Below, piece after piece: positions 51,173 to 59,416 of a stretch of 64,000 nt of DNA; the first letter of the stretch is position 1; every line of letters starts with the position of its first letter. The notes under the pieces are model-generated. The model worked only from the letters and a program-made list of their open reading frames with translations. It did not search any database and was not told the DNA's origin. Made by a program: the position numbers and the translations under genes. Origin of the DNA: Streptomyces sp. SCSIO 75703 (GTDB lineage Bacteria; Actinomycetota; Actinomycetes; Streptomycetales; Streptomycetaceae); assembly GCF_036607905.1 (NCBI RefSeq), contig NZ_CP144555.1:5022001-5086000 (forward strand), in the 5' to 3' direction.

Positions 51173-52558
51173 ATGACCACCGCCACCGCCCCCGCCACCG
51201 CGACCTCCACGGCCGCCCCCGCCGGCCCGCTCCCGGTACTGGGTCTCGACGTCGCCGTCCCGCTCGTGACCGGCGGCGAGATCGGCTACGCCGCGCTCGA
51301 CTACGCCGCCAGCGCCCCCGCGCTGCGCCGGGTCTGGGACGACGTGGCCGCCTACGCCCCGTACTACGGCAGCGTGCACCGCGGGGCCGGGCACCTGTCC
51401 CGGCTGTCGACCGAACTGTTCGAGCGGGCCCGCCGGACCGTCGCCGAGTTCCTCGACTGCCGCCCCGGGGACCAGGTCGTCTTCACCCGGTCCACCACCG
51501 ACTCCCTCAACCTGCTCGCCGCCGCCCTGCCCCGCGACTGCCGGGTCTTCGTCTTCGAGACCGAGCACCACGCGGCGCTGCTGCCCTGGCGCGGCGCCCC
51601 CGTCACCGTGCTGGACGCCCCCGACAGCCCCGGGCGGGCCGTGGAGATCCTGGAGCGGGCCCTCGCCGACCGCGCCCCCCACGGCCCCGCCCTGGTCTGC
51701 GTGACCGGCGCCTCCAACGTCACCGGCGAGCTGTGGCCGGTGCGCGAACTGGCCGCCGCCGCCCACGCCCACGGTGCCCGCGTCGTCCTGGACGCCGCCC
51801 AGCTCGCCCCGCACCACCCGGTCAGGGTCCGCGACCTGGACGTCGACTGGGTCGCCTTCTCCGGGCACAAGCTGTACGCGCCCTTCGGCGCGGGCGTGCT
51901 GGCCGGCCGCGCCGACTGGCTGGGCGAGGCCGAGCCCTACCTCGCCGGGGGCGGGGCCAGCCGGACGGTGGCCCGGCGGGCCGACGGCACGCTGGAGGTC
52001 GAGTGGCACGACGGCGCCGCCCGGCACGAGGCCGGCTCGCCCAACGTGATCGGCGCCCACGCCATCGCCTCCGCCTGTGAGGCGCTGACCGAGGCCGGCT
52101 TCGACGCCCTGGTGGCGCGGGAGCGGTACCTGCTCGGCCGGCTGCGGGCGGGGCTGGCCCGGGTGCCCGAGGTGCGGGTGCTGTCCCTCTTCGGCGACAA
52201 GGCGCCCCGTGTCGGCGTGGTCTCCTTCGTCGTCGAGGGCTGGAACGCCTCGCACTTCGCCGCCGCGCTCTCCGCCGAGTACGGCATCGGCGTGCGCGAC
52301 GGGCTGTTCTGCGCCCACCCGCTGGTGCGCGCCCTGCTCGGCGGCGGGGCGCAGGCGCCGGGCGGCTGCGGTGCGGCGGCGGAGCCGGGAGGCGGGGAGG
52401 GGCCCCTGCACGCGGTGCGGGTCAGCTTCGGGGCGGGCACGCCCGAGGAGCACGTCGACCGGTTCGTCGAGGCCGTGGGGCGGCTGGTGCGCGAGGGTGC
52501 CCGGTGGAGCTACCGCACCGAGGACGGGCGCTGCGTGCCCGAGGCTCCGGCGGCCTGA
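51173..52558 (+). CDS. Class-V PLP-dependent aminotransferase / cysteine-desulfurase-like enzyme under SAM-IV control
   Basis: A 461-residue enzyme of the NifS/selenocysteine-lyase fold. LDYAASAPALRRVWDDVAAYAPYYGSVHRGAGHLS is the substrate-phosphate region, VVFTRSTTDSLNLLA and HHAALLPWR follow, VLDAAQLAPHH carries the PLP-contact Asp, and FSGHKLYAPFGAGVLAGR carries the PLP lysine. In the C-terminal loop ASHFAAALSAEYGIGVRDGLFCAHPLVRALL a cysteine (GLFCAHP) stands near the usual desulfurase position. The ATG at 51173 follows GGGAG. The riboswitch indicates a role in sulfur or methionine metabolism; the exact reaction is unknown. Confidence 0.92.
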   Translation: MTTATAPATATSTAAPAGPLPVLGLDVAVPLVTGGEIGYAALDYAASAPALRRVWDDVAAYAPYYGSVHRGAGHLSRLSTELFERARRTVAEFLDCRPGDQVVFTRSTTDSLNLLAAALPRDCRVFVFETEHHAALLPWRGAPVTVLDAPDSPGRAVEILERALADRAPHGPALVCVTGASNVTGELWPVRELAAAAHAHGARVVLDAAQLAPHHPVRVRDLDVDWVAFSGHKLYAPFGAGVLAGRADWLGEAEPYLAGGGASRTVARRADGTLEVEWHDGAARHEAGSPNVIGAHAIASACEALTEAGFDALVARERYLLGRLRAGLARVPEVRVLSLFGDKAPRVGVVSFVVEGWNASHFAAALSAEYGIGVRDGLFCAHPLVRALLGGGAQAPGGCGAAAEPGGGEGPLHAVRVSFGAGTPEEHVDRFVEAVGRLVREGARWSYRTEDGRCVPEAPAA

Positions 52559-52595
52559 GCGGGGCGGACCGGCCGGGGCGCGGCGGGGGAGCGGG

Positions 52596-52877
52596 TCAGT
52601 TGTCCAGCCCGATGGCGAAGGCCGCCTCCAGGTCGTGCTGGGAGTAGGTGCGGAAGGCCACGTGCGTGTCCGTGGCCTCCACTCCGGGGATCTTGCTGAT
52701 CCGGCCCGGGATGACCTCCGCCAGGTCCTCGTGCCGGCGGACCCGGACCATGGCGATCAGGTCGTAGGTGCCGGTGACCGAGAAGACCTCGCTGACGCTC
52801 TCCAGCGCGGCGATCCGCTCCGCGATCTCGGGAATCCGGTCCACGCTGGTCTTGATGAGGACGATCGCGCTGATCAC
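52596..52877 (-). CDS. Stand-alone Lrp/AsnC ligand-binding (RAM) domain protein
   Basis: A 93-residue protein equal to the C-terminal RAM domain of Lrp/AsnC regulators (ISAIVLIKTSVDRIPEIAERIAALESVSEVFSVTGTYDLIAMVRV) without the DNA-binding half. Such stand-alone domains bind amino acids and form rings, sometimes modulating full-length Lrp proteins. The GTG at 52877 overlaps the stop of the rhomboid gene as GTGA, so its translation is coupled to that gene. Confidence 0.92.
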   Translation of the reverse strand: MISAIVLIKTSVDRIPEIAERIAALESVSEVFSVTGTYDLIAMVRVRRHEDLAEVIPGRISKIPGVEATDTHVAFRTYSQHDLEAAFAIGLDN

Positions 52878-53635
52878 GGCTGGTTCTCTCCCTCGGGGGC
52901 CGTCGCTGGGACGCCCCCAACTCTAGTCCCCCGCCCGAAGCGCACCCAGGCGTAGAGGAAGCCGAGCCCGAAGCCCACCAGGTGGGCGAGGTAGGCGACG
53001 CCGGGCCCGTCGCCGGCCCGCCCCGCCGCCAGCGCCTGGAGCCCGGCCCAGAAGGGCAGCACCACCCAGGCCGGGAAGCGCAGCGGCACGAAGAACAGGA
53101 AGGGCAGCAGGCTGGTCACCCGGGCCCGCGGGAAGAGGAGCAGGAAGGCGCCGAGCACCGCCGAGATCGCCCCCGAGGCACCCACCAGGGACTCCTCGGA
53201 GGAGGCGTTGGCCACCGCGTACCCCAGCAGGGCGAGGCTCCCGCAGCTCACGGCGAACACCGCGAACCCGAGCCGGCCCATCCGGGCCTCGGTCATCACG
53301 CCGAAGACGTAGAGGAACAGCATGTTGCCGAGCAGGTGCACCCAGCCGGCGTGCACGAAGAGCGCGGTGACCGGCGTGAACACCGCACCGGGTGAGCCGT
53401 CGAACAGCTCTGCGGGGACCACGCCCCAGCGTCGGAACCAGGCGCGCTGCGCGGTGAGCAGCGCCTCCCCGGCGCCGTACCCCGGATTCAGCCCCGAGGC
53501 CGGGCTGACCAGGAACGACACACAGCACAGCGCGATCAGCCCGTAGGTCACCGGCGCCGCCCGGCACCGGGAGGTGCCGTCGTCGCCGCCCGTCCGGGCT
53601 TTCCTCAGGGCCCCCGGCCTCCAGTTGCGGAACAT
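52874..53635 (-). CDS. Rhomboid-family intramembrane serine protease
   Basis: A 253-residue polytopic protein. The catalytic serine lies in LVGASGAISAVLGAFLLLFP (GxSG motif) and the catalytic histidine in VAYLAHLVGFGLGFLYAWVRFG. FVHAGWVHLLGNMLFLYVFG is the standard rhomboid helix 2 with its HxxxN-like element. Six membrane helices are evident. The ATG at 53635 is chosen; the GTG at 53641 is a close alternative. Substrates are unknown. It forms an operon with the RAM-domain gene. Confidence 0.92.
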   Translation of the reverse strand: MFRNWRPGALRKARTGGDDGTSRCRAAPVTYGLIALCCVSFLVSPASGLNPGYGAGEALLTAQRAWFRRWGVVPAELFDGSPGAVFTPVTALFVHAGWVHLLGNMLFLYVFGVMTEARMGRLGFAVFAVSCGSLALLGYAVANASSEESLVGASGAISAVLGAFLLLFPRARVTSLLPFLFFVPLRFPAWVVLPFWAGLQALAAGRAGDGPGVAYLAHLVGFGLGFLYAWVRFGRGTRVGGVPATAPEGENQP

Positions 53636-53791
53636 GGACACAGAGCATGACGTAACCGGGCACAACCGCCCGGACCGCCTCGCCGCCGTGGACACGCGGG
53701 CGACGGGTACCCGCCAGGCCGTAGGGTTACGAGCCAGACGCACCGGACGGTCCGGCGCGTCCTCCGGACCGGAAGAGAGCGAACCGCGACG

Positions 53792-54031
53792 ATGACCGTT
53801 CCCCTGCCGACCGAGACGACACGGTGGCGCTGCACCCTCTGCGGCAACCTCACGCGCTTCGACGTGACCCGCGCGTCGAAGGTCGTCGAGTACGTGCACC
53901 TCGATCTGGCCGGTGAGCCGAAGGTCGAGGAGCGCGAGGTGCTCAGTGAGACCATCGAGTCGGTGCGGTGTCGCTGGTGCAATGCCGTGGACCAGGTGGA
54001 ACTCGTGGACAGGCCGGGCGCCGGCTCCTGA
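53792..54031 (+). CDS. Small zinc-ribbon protein
   Basis: A 79-residue protein with two CxxC knuckles (WRCTLCGNLTRFDV and VRCRWCNAVDQVEL) flanking a strand-rich middle, which suggests a single structural zinc. It is conserved in actinobacteria, of unknown role. ATG at 53792. It is followed after 65 bases by the NYN-domain gene on the same strand and divergent from the rhomboid gene. Confidence 0.85.
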   Translation: MTVPLPTETTRWRCTLCGNLTRFDVTRASKVVEYVHLDLAGEPKVEEREVLSETIESVRCRWCNAVDQVELVDRPGAGS

Positions 54032-54096
54032 TGAGGGGAGCGGGCCCGGCCGGCGGCGGCCCCGCAGGGGACCGTCCTCAGGGATGGGGGTGACGG

Positions 54097-55446
54097 ATGG
54101 CGCAGACGCAGAGCGGAGAGCCGGGCGACGGCGCCGCCGAGGTGCTCGACCGCCCGCTGCCCGACGGGGTGCGCCGCCGGGTCGTGCAGATCGTGTCCGA
54201 CGGTTTCGGCGGGCTCACCCTCGGTGAACTGCCCGCCCAGCTCCGGCAGTACGCCCGCTTCACCCCGACCCGCCGGATCCGCTTCGCGGGCAACGCGATG
54301 GCCGCCGCCGTGGAGGGCGACCCGCTCTTCCGCGGGCGCGTCGGCGAGAAGTTCCGGGAGGCGCAGCCGGAGCTGGCCGGCGCCCTCGACGCCGGCTCCC
54401 CGCCCCCGGCCGCGGACCCGCTCGACGTGGCGGCCGCGGCCTACGTCCTGCGTCCGCCGGGCTGGGTCAAGCTGGTGGCGGCGGCCGGTGAGGAGGCGCT
54501 GCGCGCGGACGCGGAGCGCGCCGGCGAGGAGAGCCGGGCCGAGCTGGAACGGCTCACCGGCGAGCTGGCCCGCGCCCGGGAGCACACCCGCGCCGAGACC
54601 GAACGGCTGCGGACGGAGCTGGACGCGGCGCGCAAAGAGTCCGACGCGCTCCACCGCAAGCTGCGGGCCGCGCTCAGCGACGTGCGGCGCGGCGAGGCGG
54701 CGCTGCGCAGGATCCGGACCGAAGCGGACGCCGTCCGCGCCGACGCCCAGGCGCTGGTCTCCGCCGCCGAGAGCGAGAACCGGCGCCTGAAGTCCCGGCT
54801 CGGGGAGGCGGAGGCGGCCCTGGAGGCCACCCGCAAAGCGGCCCGTGAGGGGCGCAGCGTCGAGGACATGCGGGTCCGGCTGCTGCTCGACACGCTGCTC
54901 GACGCGACCCAGGGGCTGCGCCGCGAACTGGCGCTGCCCCCGGTCTCGGTGCGGCCCGCGGAGACGGTGGACGCGGTCGAGCCCGGCCGGATGTCGCCGA
55001 AGGACATCGCGGCCCGTGCCCTGTCCGAGCACGACCCCGCCATCCTCGACCAGTTGCTGGCGCTGCCCCAGGCGCACCTGGTGGTCGACGGCTACAACGT
55101 CACCAAGACCGGCTATCCGCAGATGCCGCTGGAGAAGCAGCGGCTGCGGCTGCTCGGCCAGCTCTCCCAGCTCGCCGCGCAGACCGGCGCCGAGACGACC
55201 TGTGTCTTCGACGGCGCCGAACTGGCCGCGCCCGTGCTGCTCGCGCCGCCGCGCGGGGTGCGGGTGCTCTTCTCCAAGCCCGGGGTCACCGCCGACGAGC
55301 TGATCCGCCAACTCGTGCGCGCCGAGCCGCCGGGCCGGCCGGTCGTCGTGGTCTCCACCGACCGCGAGGTCGCCGACGGGATCGCGCGGGCGGGCGCGCG
55401 GCCGGTGGCCTCGGCGGTGCTCCTCAAGCGCTTCTCGCGCGGCTGA
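54097..55446 (+). CDS. NYN (YacP/Rae1-like) domain protein with coiled coil
   Basis: A 449-residue protein. Residues about 1-130 are an actinobacterial N-terminal domain. Residues about 130-260 form a charged coiled coil (RAETERLRTELDAARKESDALHRKLRAAL). Residues about 300-449 are a YacP-type NYN nuclease domain with conserved acidic residues in HLVVDGYNVTKTGYP, TCVFDGAEL and VVVSTDREVADG. YacP/Rae1 of Bacillus is a ribosome-associated endoribonuclease, so an RNA-processing role is likely. ATG at 54097. Confidence 0.9.
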   Translation: MAQTQSGEPGDGAAEVLDRPLPDGVRRRVVQIVSDGFGGLTLGELPAQLRQYARFTPTRRIRFAGNAMAAAVEGDPLFRGRVGEKFREAQPELAGALDAGSPPPAADPLDVAAAAYVLRPPGWVKLVAAAGEEALRADAERAGEESRAELERLTGELARAREHTRAETERLRTELDAARKESDALHRKLRAALSDVRRGEAALRRIRTEADAVRADAQALVSAAESENRRLKSRLGEAEAALEATRKAAREGRSVEDMRVRLLLDTLLDATQGLRRELALPPVSVRPAETVDAVEPGRMSPKDIAARALSEHDPAILDQLLALPQAHLVVDGYNVTKTGYPQMPLEKQRLRLLGQLSQLAAQTGAETTCVFDGAELAAPVLLAPPRGVRVLFSKPGVTADELIRQLVRAEPPGRPVVVVSTDREVADGIARAGARPVASAVLLKRFSRG

Positions 55447-55478
55447 CCCCGCGGCCCGGCGGTCCGGCCCGGCGGGGT
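55446..55478 (+). terminator. Probable terminator after the NYN gene
   Basis: ACCCCGC (55446-55452) pairs with GCGGGGT (55472-55478), with an additional internal GGCC/GGCC stem. It begins directly at the stop codon. Confidence 0.5.
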
Positions 55479-55798
55479 GCCTTCCGCGTGCCGTGCCGTG
55501 AGCGGTGTGTCCCAACAGCCCCTTACCTCACTGCCGTGCCTTAAGGGCCGCTTGGCCGACTTTGACGGACATCTGGGCGACGGTGAGTCAAGCCAAGGTG
55601 ACGCGCGGTGAGTTGAAGGCAAAATATGTCTCGGCTGCCTCACATTTTTCACCTGAGGATTTGAACTGATCACAAGTGGGTCACTAGGGTCGGCTCGAAC
55701 CTTCGCTCGGGTGATCGCTCACAAGGGGTGAGTGACGGCGAAGGGCACCGCCCGCCGGCGTGTCGGTAGGCGGCTGGAGGAAGAAGGAGCTCGCCTCC
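55447..55798. other. Upstream region of the first NlpC/P60 gene
   Basis: After the terminator-like hairpin there are about 200 comparatively AT-rich bases (55500-55680) with TTTTTC and AAAATATG stretches, then the predicted promoter and about 100 bases of leader. I looked for a c-di-AMP (ydaO) riboswitch, common before such hydrolases, and could not match its core. Confidence 0.55.
55661..55690 (+). promoter_or_regulatory. Predicted promoter of the first NlpC/P60 gene
   Basis: TTGAAC (55661-55666) and TAGGGT (55685-55690) with an 18-base spacer fit the Streptomyces housekeeping pattern. The start would be near 55697, leaving a leader of about 100 bases. Confidence 0.65.
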
Positions 55799-56872
55799 GT
55801 GGCGTCCCACCGTCGTCCCAAGCAGCCGAGCCGCGCACGAGTGACCGTGCTCACCACCGCTGCCGCCGCCGCTGTCGCCCTGAGCTCGCAGGCCGCCAAC
55901 GCCGCCCCCAGTGAGAAGCCGAGCAAGGACGAGGTCAAGGCCAAGGTCGACAAGCTCTACCAGGAGGCGGAGCAGGCGACCGAGAAGTACAACGGCGCCA
56001 AGGAGAAGCAGGACAAGCTCCAGAAGGAGATCTCCACCCTCCAGGACAACGTCGCCCGCGGCCAGGAGGAGCTGAACAAGCTCCGCGACGGCCTCGGTTC
56101 GATGGCGAGCGCCCAGTACCGCACCGGCGGCCTCGACCCCTCCCTCCAGCTCTTCCTCTCCGCCGACCCGGACGACTACCTCGACAAGGCGTCCACCCTG
56201 GACCAGCTCAGCGGCCAGCAGGTCGAGGCGCTGAAGAAGATCCAGGAGAAGCAGCGCGACCTCGCCCAGCAGCGCGCGGAGGCCTCCGACAAGCTCAAGG
56301 ACCTCTCCTCCACGCGCACCGAGCTGGGCAAGAAGAAGAAGGAAGTCCAGGGCAAGCTCTCCTCCGCGCAGAAGCTCCTCAACAGCCTCACCGCCGCCGA
56401 GAAGGCCGCCCTCGCCGAGGAGGAGACCCGCGCCAGCCGCGACAGCGAGCGCCAGGTGCTCAGCGGTGGCGGCGGCAGCACCGACACCGGCTCGGCCGGC
56501 GGTTCCGTCTCGGCCTCCGGCCGCGCCGGGGCGGCCTTCTCCGCCGCGCAGAGCAAGATAGGCACCCCGTACGTCTACGGCGCCACCGGCCCCTCCTCCT
56601 TCGACTGCTCGGGCCTGACCCGCTGGGCCTACGCCCAGGCCGGCGTCGGACTGCCCCGCATGTCCCAGGACCAGGCCAACGCCGGCACGCGGATCTACTC
56701 GGTCAACCAACTCCAGGTCGGCGACCTCGTCTTCTTCTTCAACGACATCCACCACGTCGGCCTCTACGCGGGCAACGGCCAGATCCTGCACGCCCCGCGC
56801 ACCGGCACCGTGGTCCGCTACGAGTCGATGAACACCATCGGCGGCCCGTTCATGTTCGGCGTGCGCGTCTGA
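55799..56872 (+). CDS. Secreted NlpC/P60 peptidoglycan endopeptidase (first paralogue)
   Basis: A 357-residue RipA-type hydrolase cutting within stem peptides. A signal peptide (RVTVLTTAAAAAVALSSQAANAAP) is followed by a long coiled coil (residues about 40-215, with GGLDPSLQLFLSADPDDYLDKASTLDQLS in the middle). The C-terminal NlpC/P60 domain has the catalytic Cys in FDCSGLTRWAYAQAG and His in DIHHVGLYAGNGQILHAPR. The GTG at 55799 follows AAGGAG. It is Lys-rich compared with its Arg-rich neighbour, which shares the same layout. M. tuberculosis Rv2190c has the same context. Confidence 0.95.
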   Translation: MASHRRPKQPSRARVTVLTTAAAAAVALSSQAANAAPSEKPSKDEVKAKVDKLYQEAEQATEKYNGAKEKQDKLQKEISTLQDNVARGQEELNKLRDGLGSMASAQYRTGGLDPSLQLFLSADPDDYLDKASTLDQLSGQQVEALKKIQEKQRDLAQQRAEASDKLKDLSSTRTELGKKKKEVQGKLSSAQKLLNSLTAAEKAALAEEETRASRDSERQVLSGGGGSTDTGSAGGSVSASGRAGAAFSAAQSKIGTPYVYGATGPSSFDCSGLTRWAYAQAGVGLPRMSQDQANAGTRIYSVNQLQVGDLVFFFNDIHHVGLYAGNGQILHAPRTGTVVRYESMNTIGGPFMFGVRV

Positions 56873-57008
56873 CCCACCGGGCACGCGCGCCCCAAAGGCC
56901 TCCCCCATACCGCCCGTTCGGGCGAATCACGCTGCGGTACTTCGACCCCCGCCCCGCCGGTGACCTGCGTCAGCGGCGGGGCGCCGTGTCGCGGGCCGCC
57001 CACGGTCG

Positions 57009-57038
57009 TTGGCCTCCGCCGCCCCGCGGGGCTACTGT
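57009..57038 (+). promoter_or_regulatory. Possible promoter of the second NlpC/P60 gene
   Basis: TTGGCC (57009-57014) and TACTGT (57033-57038) are 18 bases apart, 45 bases before the GTG start. Confidence 0.4.
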
Positions 57039-57082
57039 CTGCCGCGTTTCCCCGTCCGCCAGCGGAAGGAGTGCGGCTTCCC

Positions 57083-58150
57083 GTGGGGTCCCATCGCCGT
57101 CTTGCGCCGTCCGGCCCGCGCCGCGGCCCGGCCGCCGCCCGTCCGGCACCGACGAGATCCGCTCCGCCGGCCCACCGCGGGCTCACCGGCGCGGCCGGCC
57201 TGCTCTCCGTCGCCGCCGCCGTCCTGGGCGCCGTACCGGCCGCCGCCGCCCCGCACGAGGACACGCGGGCCGAGGTGGACCGCCTCTACACCGAGGCCGA
57301 ACGGGCCACCGAGGAGTACAACAAGGCCGACGAGCGCGCCGAGGAACTGCGCGAGCGGGTCGACACCGCCCGCGACGCGGTCGCCCGGCAGCAGGACCGG
57401 GTCAACGGCCTGCGTGAGACGCTCGGTTCGCTCGCCGGAGCCCAGTACCGCTCCGGCGGCCTCGACCCCTCGCTCGCCCTGCTCCTGTCCGCCCACCCGG
57501 ACGACTACCTCGACCGCGCCCTCGCGCTGGACCGCGTCAGCACCCGGCAGGCCGGCGAGTTCGGGCAGCTCCGGGACGCGCTGCGCCGGCTCGCCCAGGA
57601 CCGCTCCGAGGCCACCGCGCGCCTCGCCGAACTGGAGGAGAGCCGCGAGGCGGTCGCCGCCCACAAGCGCACCGTGGAACGCAAACTGGGCGAGGCCCGC
57701 CGCCTGCTGCTCTCCCTGCCGCCCGGCGAACGCGGCGCCCTCGACCGCGCCTCCCGCTCCGGCCGCGACGACCTGCCCGGCCCCGACGGTGCCGCCCCCG
57801 CCTCCGGACGGGCCGCCGCCGCCCTCGCCGCCGCCCGCTCCGCCCTCGGCAAGCCCTACATCTGGGGCGCCAACGGCCCCAGCGGCTTCGACTGTTCGGG
57901 ACTGACCCAGTGGTCCTACGCCCAGGCCGGGATCAGCCTGCCGCGCACCTCGCAGGAGCAGCGGTACGCGGGCCGGCAGGTCCCGCTCTCCGAGGCCCGC
58001 CCCGGCGACCTCGTCGCCTACCGGGACGACGCCAGCCACATCGCCCTGTACGTCGGCGGCGGCCAGGTCATCCACGCGCCCCGGCCCGGTGCCCCGGTGC
58101 GTTACGACCCCGTGGGGATGATGCCGGTCTCCTCCGTCACCCGGGTCTGA
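57083..58150 (+). CDS. Secreted NlpC/P60 peptidoglycan endopeptidase (second paralogue)
   Basis: A 355-residue paralogue of the preceding gene, with signal peptide (GLTGAAGLLSVAAAVLGAVPAAAAP), coiled coil including GGLDPSLALLLSAHPDDYLDRAL, and NlpC/P60 domain with catalytic Cys in FDCSGLTQWSYAQAG and His in ASHIALYVGGGQVIHAPR. Arg replaces Lys almost throughout relative to the first copy, so the duplication is old. The GTG at 57083 has AAGGAG at a long spacing. Its 5' end carries the same SHRR motif after the start as its paralogue. Confidence 0.93.
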   Translation: MGSHRRLAPSGPRRGPAAARPAPTRSAPPAHRGLTGAAGLLSVAAAVLGAVPAAAAPHEDTRAEVDRLYTEAERATEEYNKADERAEELRERVDTARDAVARQQDRVNGLRETLGSLAGAQYRSGGLDPSLALLLSAHPDDYLDRALALDRVSTRQAGEFGQLRDALRRLAQDRSEATARLAELEESREAVAAHKRTVERKLGEARRLLLSLPPGERGALDRASRSGRDDLPGPDGAAPASGRAAAALAAARSALGKPYIWGANGPSGFDCSGLTQWSYAQAGISLPRTSQEQRYAGRQVPLSEARPGDLVAYRDDASHIALYVGGGQVIHAPRPGAPVRYDPVGMMPVSSVTRV

Positions 58151-58183
58151 CCCGGGCGGCCCGCGGCCCCCTACGATCGGGCG

Positions 58184-59368
58184 ATGACCGGCAGACGGCG
58201 GGTACGCCGCACCTCGGCGGCGGCCCTGTGCCTGCTGCTCGCCGCCCCCGCCTGCGGCGGCCCCGTCACCGACCCCGAACTCGCCGGGGTGCAGCGGCTG
58301 CTGGACCGGCGCGCGGCGGCCGTCCTCGGCCACGACCGCGCCGCCTACGCCCGCACCGGCGCCCCGGCCGGCTTCGACGCCCTCGGCGCGGTGCCGCTGG
58401 CCGCCTGGTCCTACCGGGTGACCCGGCTGGAACGGGACGGCGACGCCGCCACCGCCGAGGCCGACCTGCGGTACCGGGTCGAGGGCTACGACCCCGGCGC
58501 CGTCACCGCCCGCCGCACCGTCCGGCTGGTCCGGGACGTCGGCGGACGGTGGTCCGTCGCCGGGGAACGCCCCGCGCCCGGCGCCGGGGAACAGCCCTGG
58601 GACCAGGGCGAGGTGCGGGCGGTCCGCGGCGAACGCGGCCTCGTCCTCGGAGTCGGCCGCGGCGCCGGGGAACTGCGCGGCCTCGCGGACCTGGCCGACC
58701 GCGCGGTGCCGGCCGTGTCGGACGCCTGGGGCGAGGACTGGCCCCGGCGGGTCGTCGTCCTCGTCCCGCGCTCGCTGGAGGACATGGCCCGCCTGCTCGG
58801 CTCACCGCCCTCCGCCTACCGGGACATCGCCGCGGTCACCACCGGGGTGACCGGCGGCCGGGAGCCCGCCCCCGCCGACCGGATCATCGTCAATCCCGAG
58901 GCGTACGCGCTGCTCGGCGACCGGGGACGGCAGGTCGTCCTCACCCACGAGACCGCCCACGTGGCCACCCGGCACGCCACCACCGCCGCCACCCCGCTCT
59001 GGCTCTCCGAGGGGTACGCCGACTGGGCCGCCTACCGCGGCGGCCCCTCCGCCCCGGCCGAGGCGGCCCCCGAACTCGCCCGCGCGGTCCGGGAGGGGCG
59101 GGCGCCGGTCCGGCTGCCGGCCGACGGCGACTTCGGGCCCGACGGCGGCCCGCGGGCCACGGCCCGCGCCTACGAGGGCGGCTGGCTGGCCTGCCGGATG
59201 ATCGCCGACCGGTGGGGCGAGGACCGGCTCGACGCCTTCTACCGGGCCGTGGGCGCGCACGGACACCGCGAGGGCGCGGTCGCCGAGGCACTGGACACGG
59301 TGCTCGGCACCACGCCGGAGCGGTTCACCCGGGACTGGACACAGTACCTGCGCGCGTCCCTCGCCTGA
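58184..59368 (+). CDS. HExxH-type putative metallopeptidase lipoprotein
   Basis: A 394-residue exported protein. The lipobox LLLAAPAC puts the acylated cysteine near residue 25. Residues about 30-150 look like an NTF2- or cystatin-like domain. The C-terminal half has the zinc motif HETAHVATRH followed 16 residues on by LSEGYADWAAY, the glutamate arrangement of gluzincin peptidases. The GT-rich middle and the final EALDTVLGTTPERFTRDWTQYL are typical of the Streptomyces homologues. Substrate unknown. It follows the second NlpC/P60 gene by 33 bases, so cell-envelope work is plausible. Confidence 0.85.
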   Translation: MTGRRRVRRTSAAALCLLLAAPACGGPVTDPELAGVQRLLDRRAAAVLGHDRAAYARTGAPAGFDALGAVPLAAWSYRVTRLERDGDAATAEADLRYRVEGYDPGAVTARRTVRLVRDVGGRWSVAGERPAPGAGEQPWDQGEVRAVRGERGLVLGVGRGAGELRGLADLADRAVPAVSDAWGEDWPRRVVVLVPRSLEDMARLLGSPPSAYRDIAAVTTGVTGGREPAPADRIIVNPEAYALLGDRGRQVVLTHETAHVATRHATTAATPLWLSEGYADWAAYRGGPSAPAEAAPELARAVREGRAPVRLPADGDFGPDGGPRATARAYEGGWLACRMIADRWGEDRLDAFYRAVGAHGHREGAVAEALDTVLGTTPERFTRDWTQYLRASLA

Positions 59369-59416
59369 GCGGCCCCCGGGGAGCCGCCCGCGCGCCCCGG
59401 GGCCCGGCGCCCCCGC

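Noticed and set aside
55500..55798. c-di-AMP (ydaO) riboswitch before the NlpC/P60 gene
   Set aside because: Such switches are common before Streptomyces wall hydrolases, but I could not align the conserved core. A promoter occupies the middle of the region.
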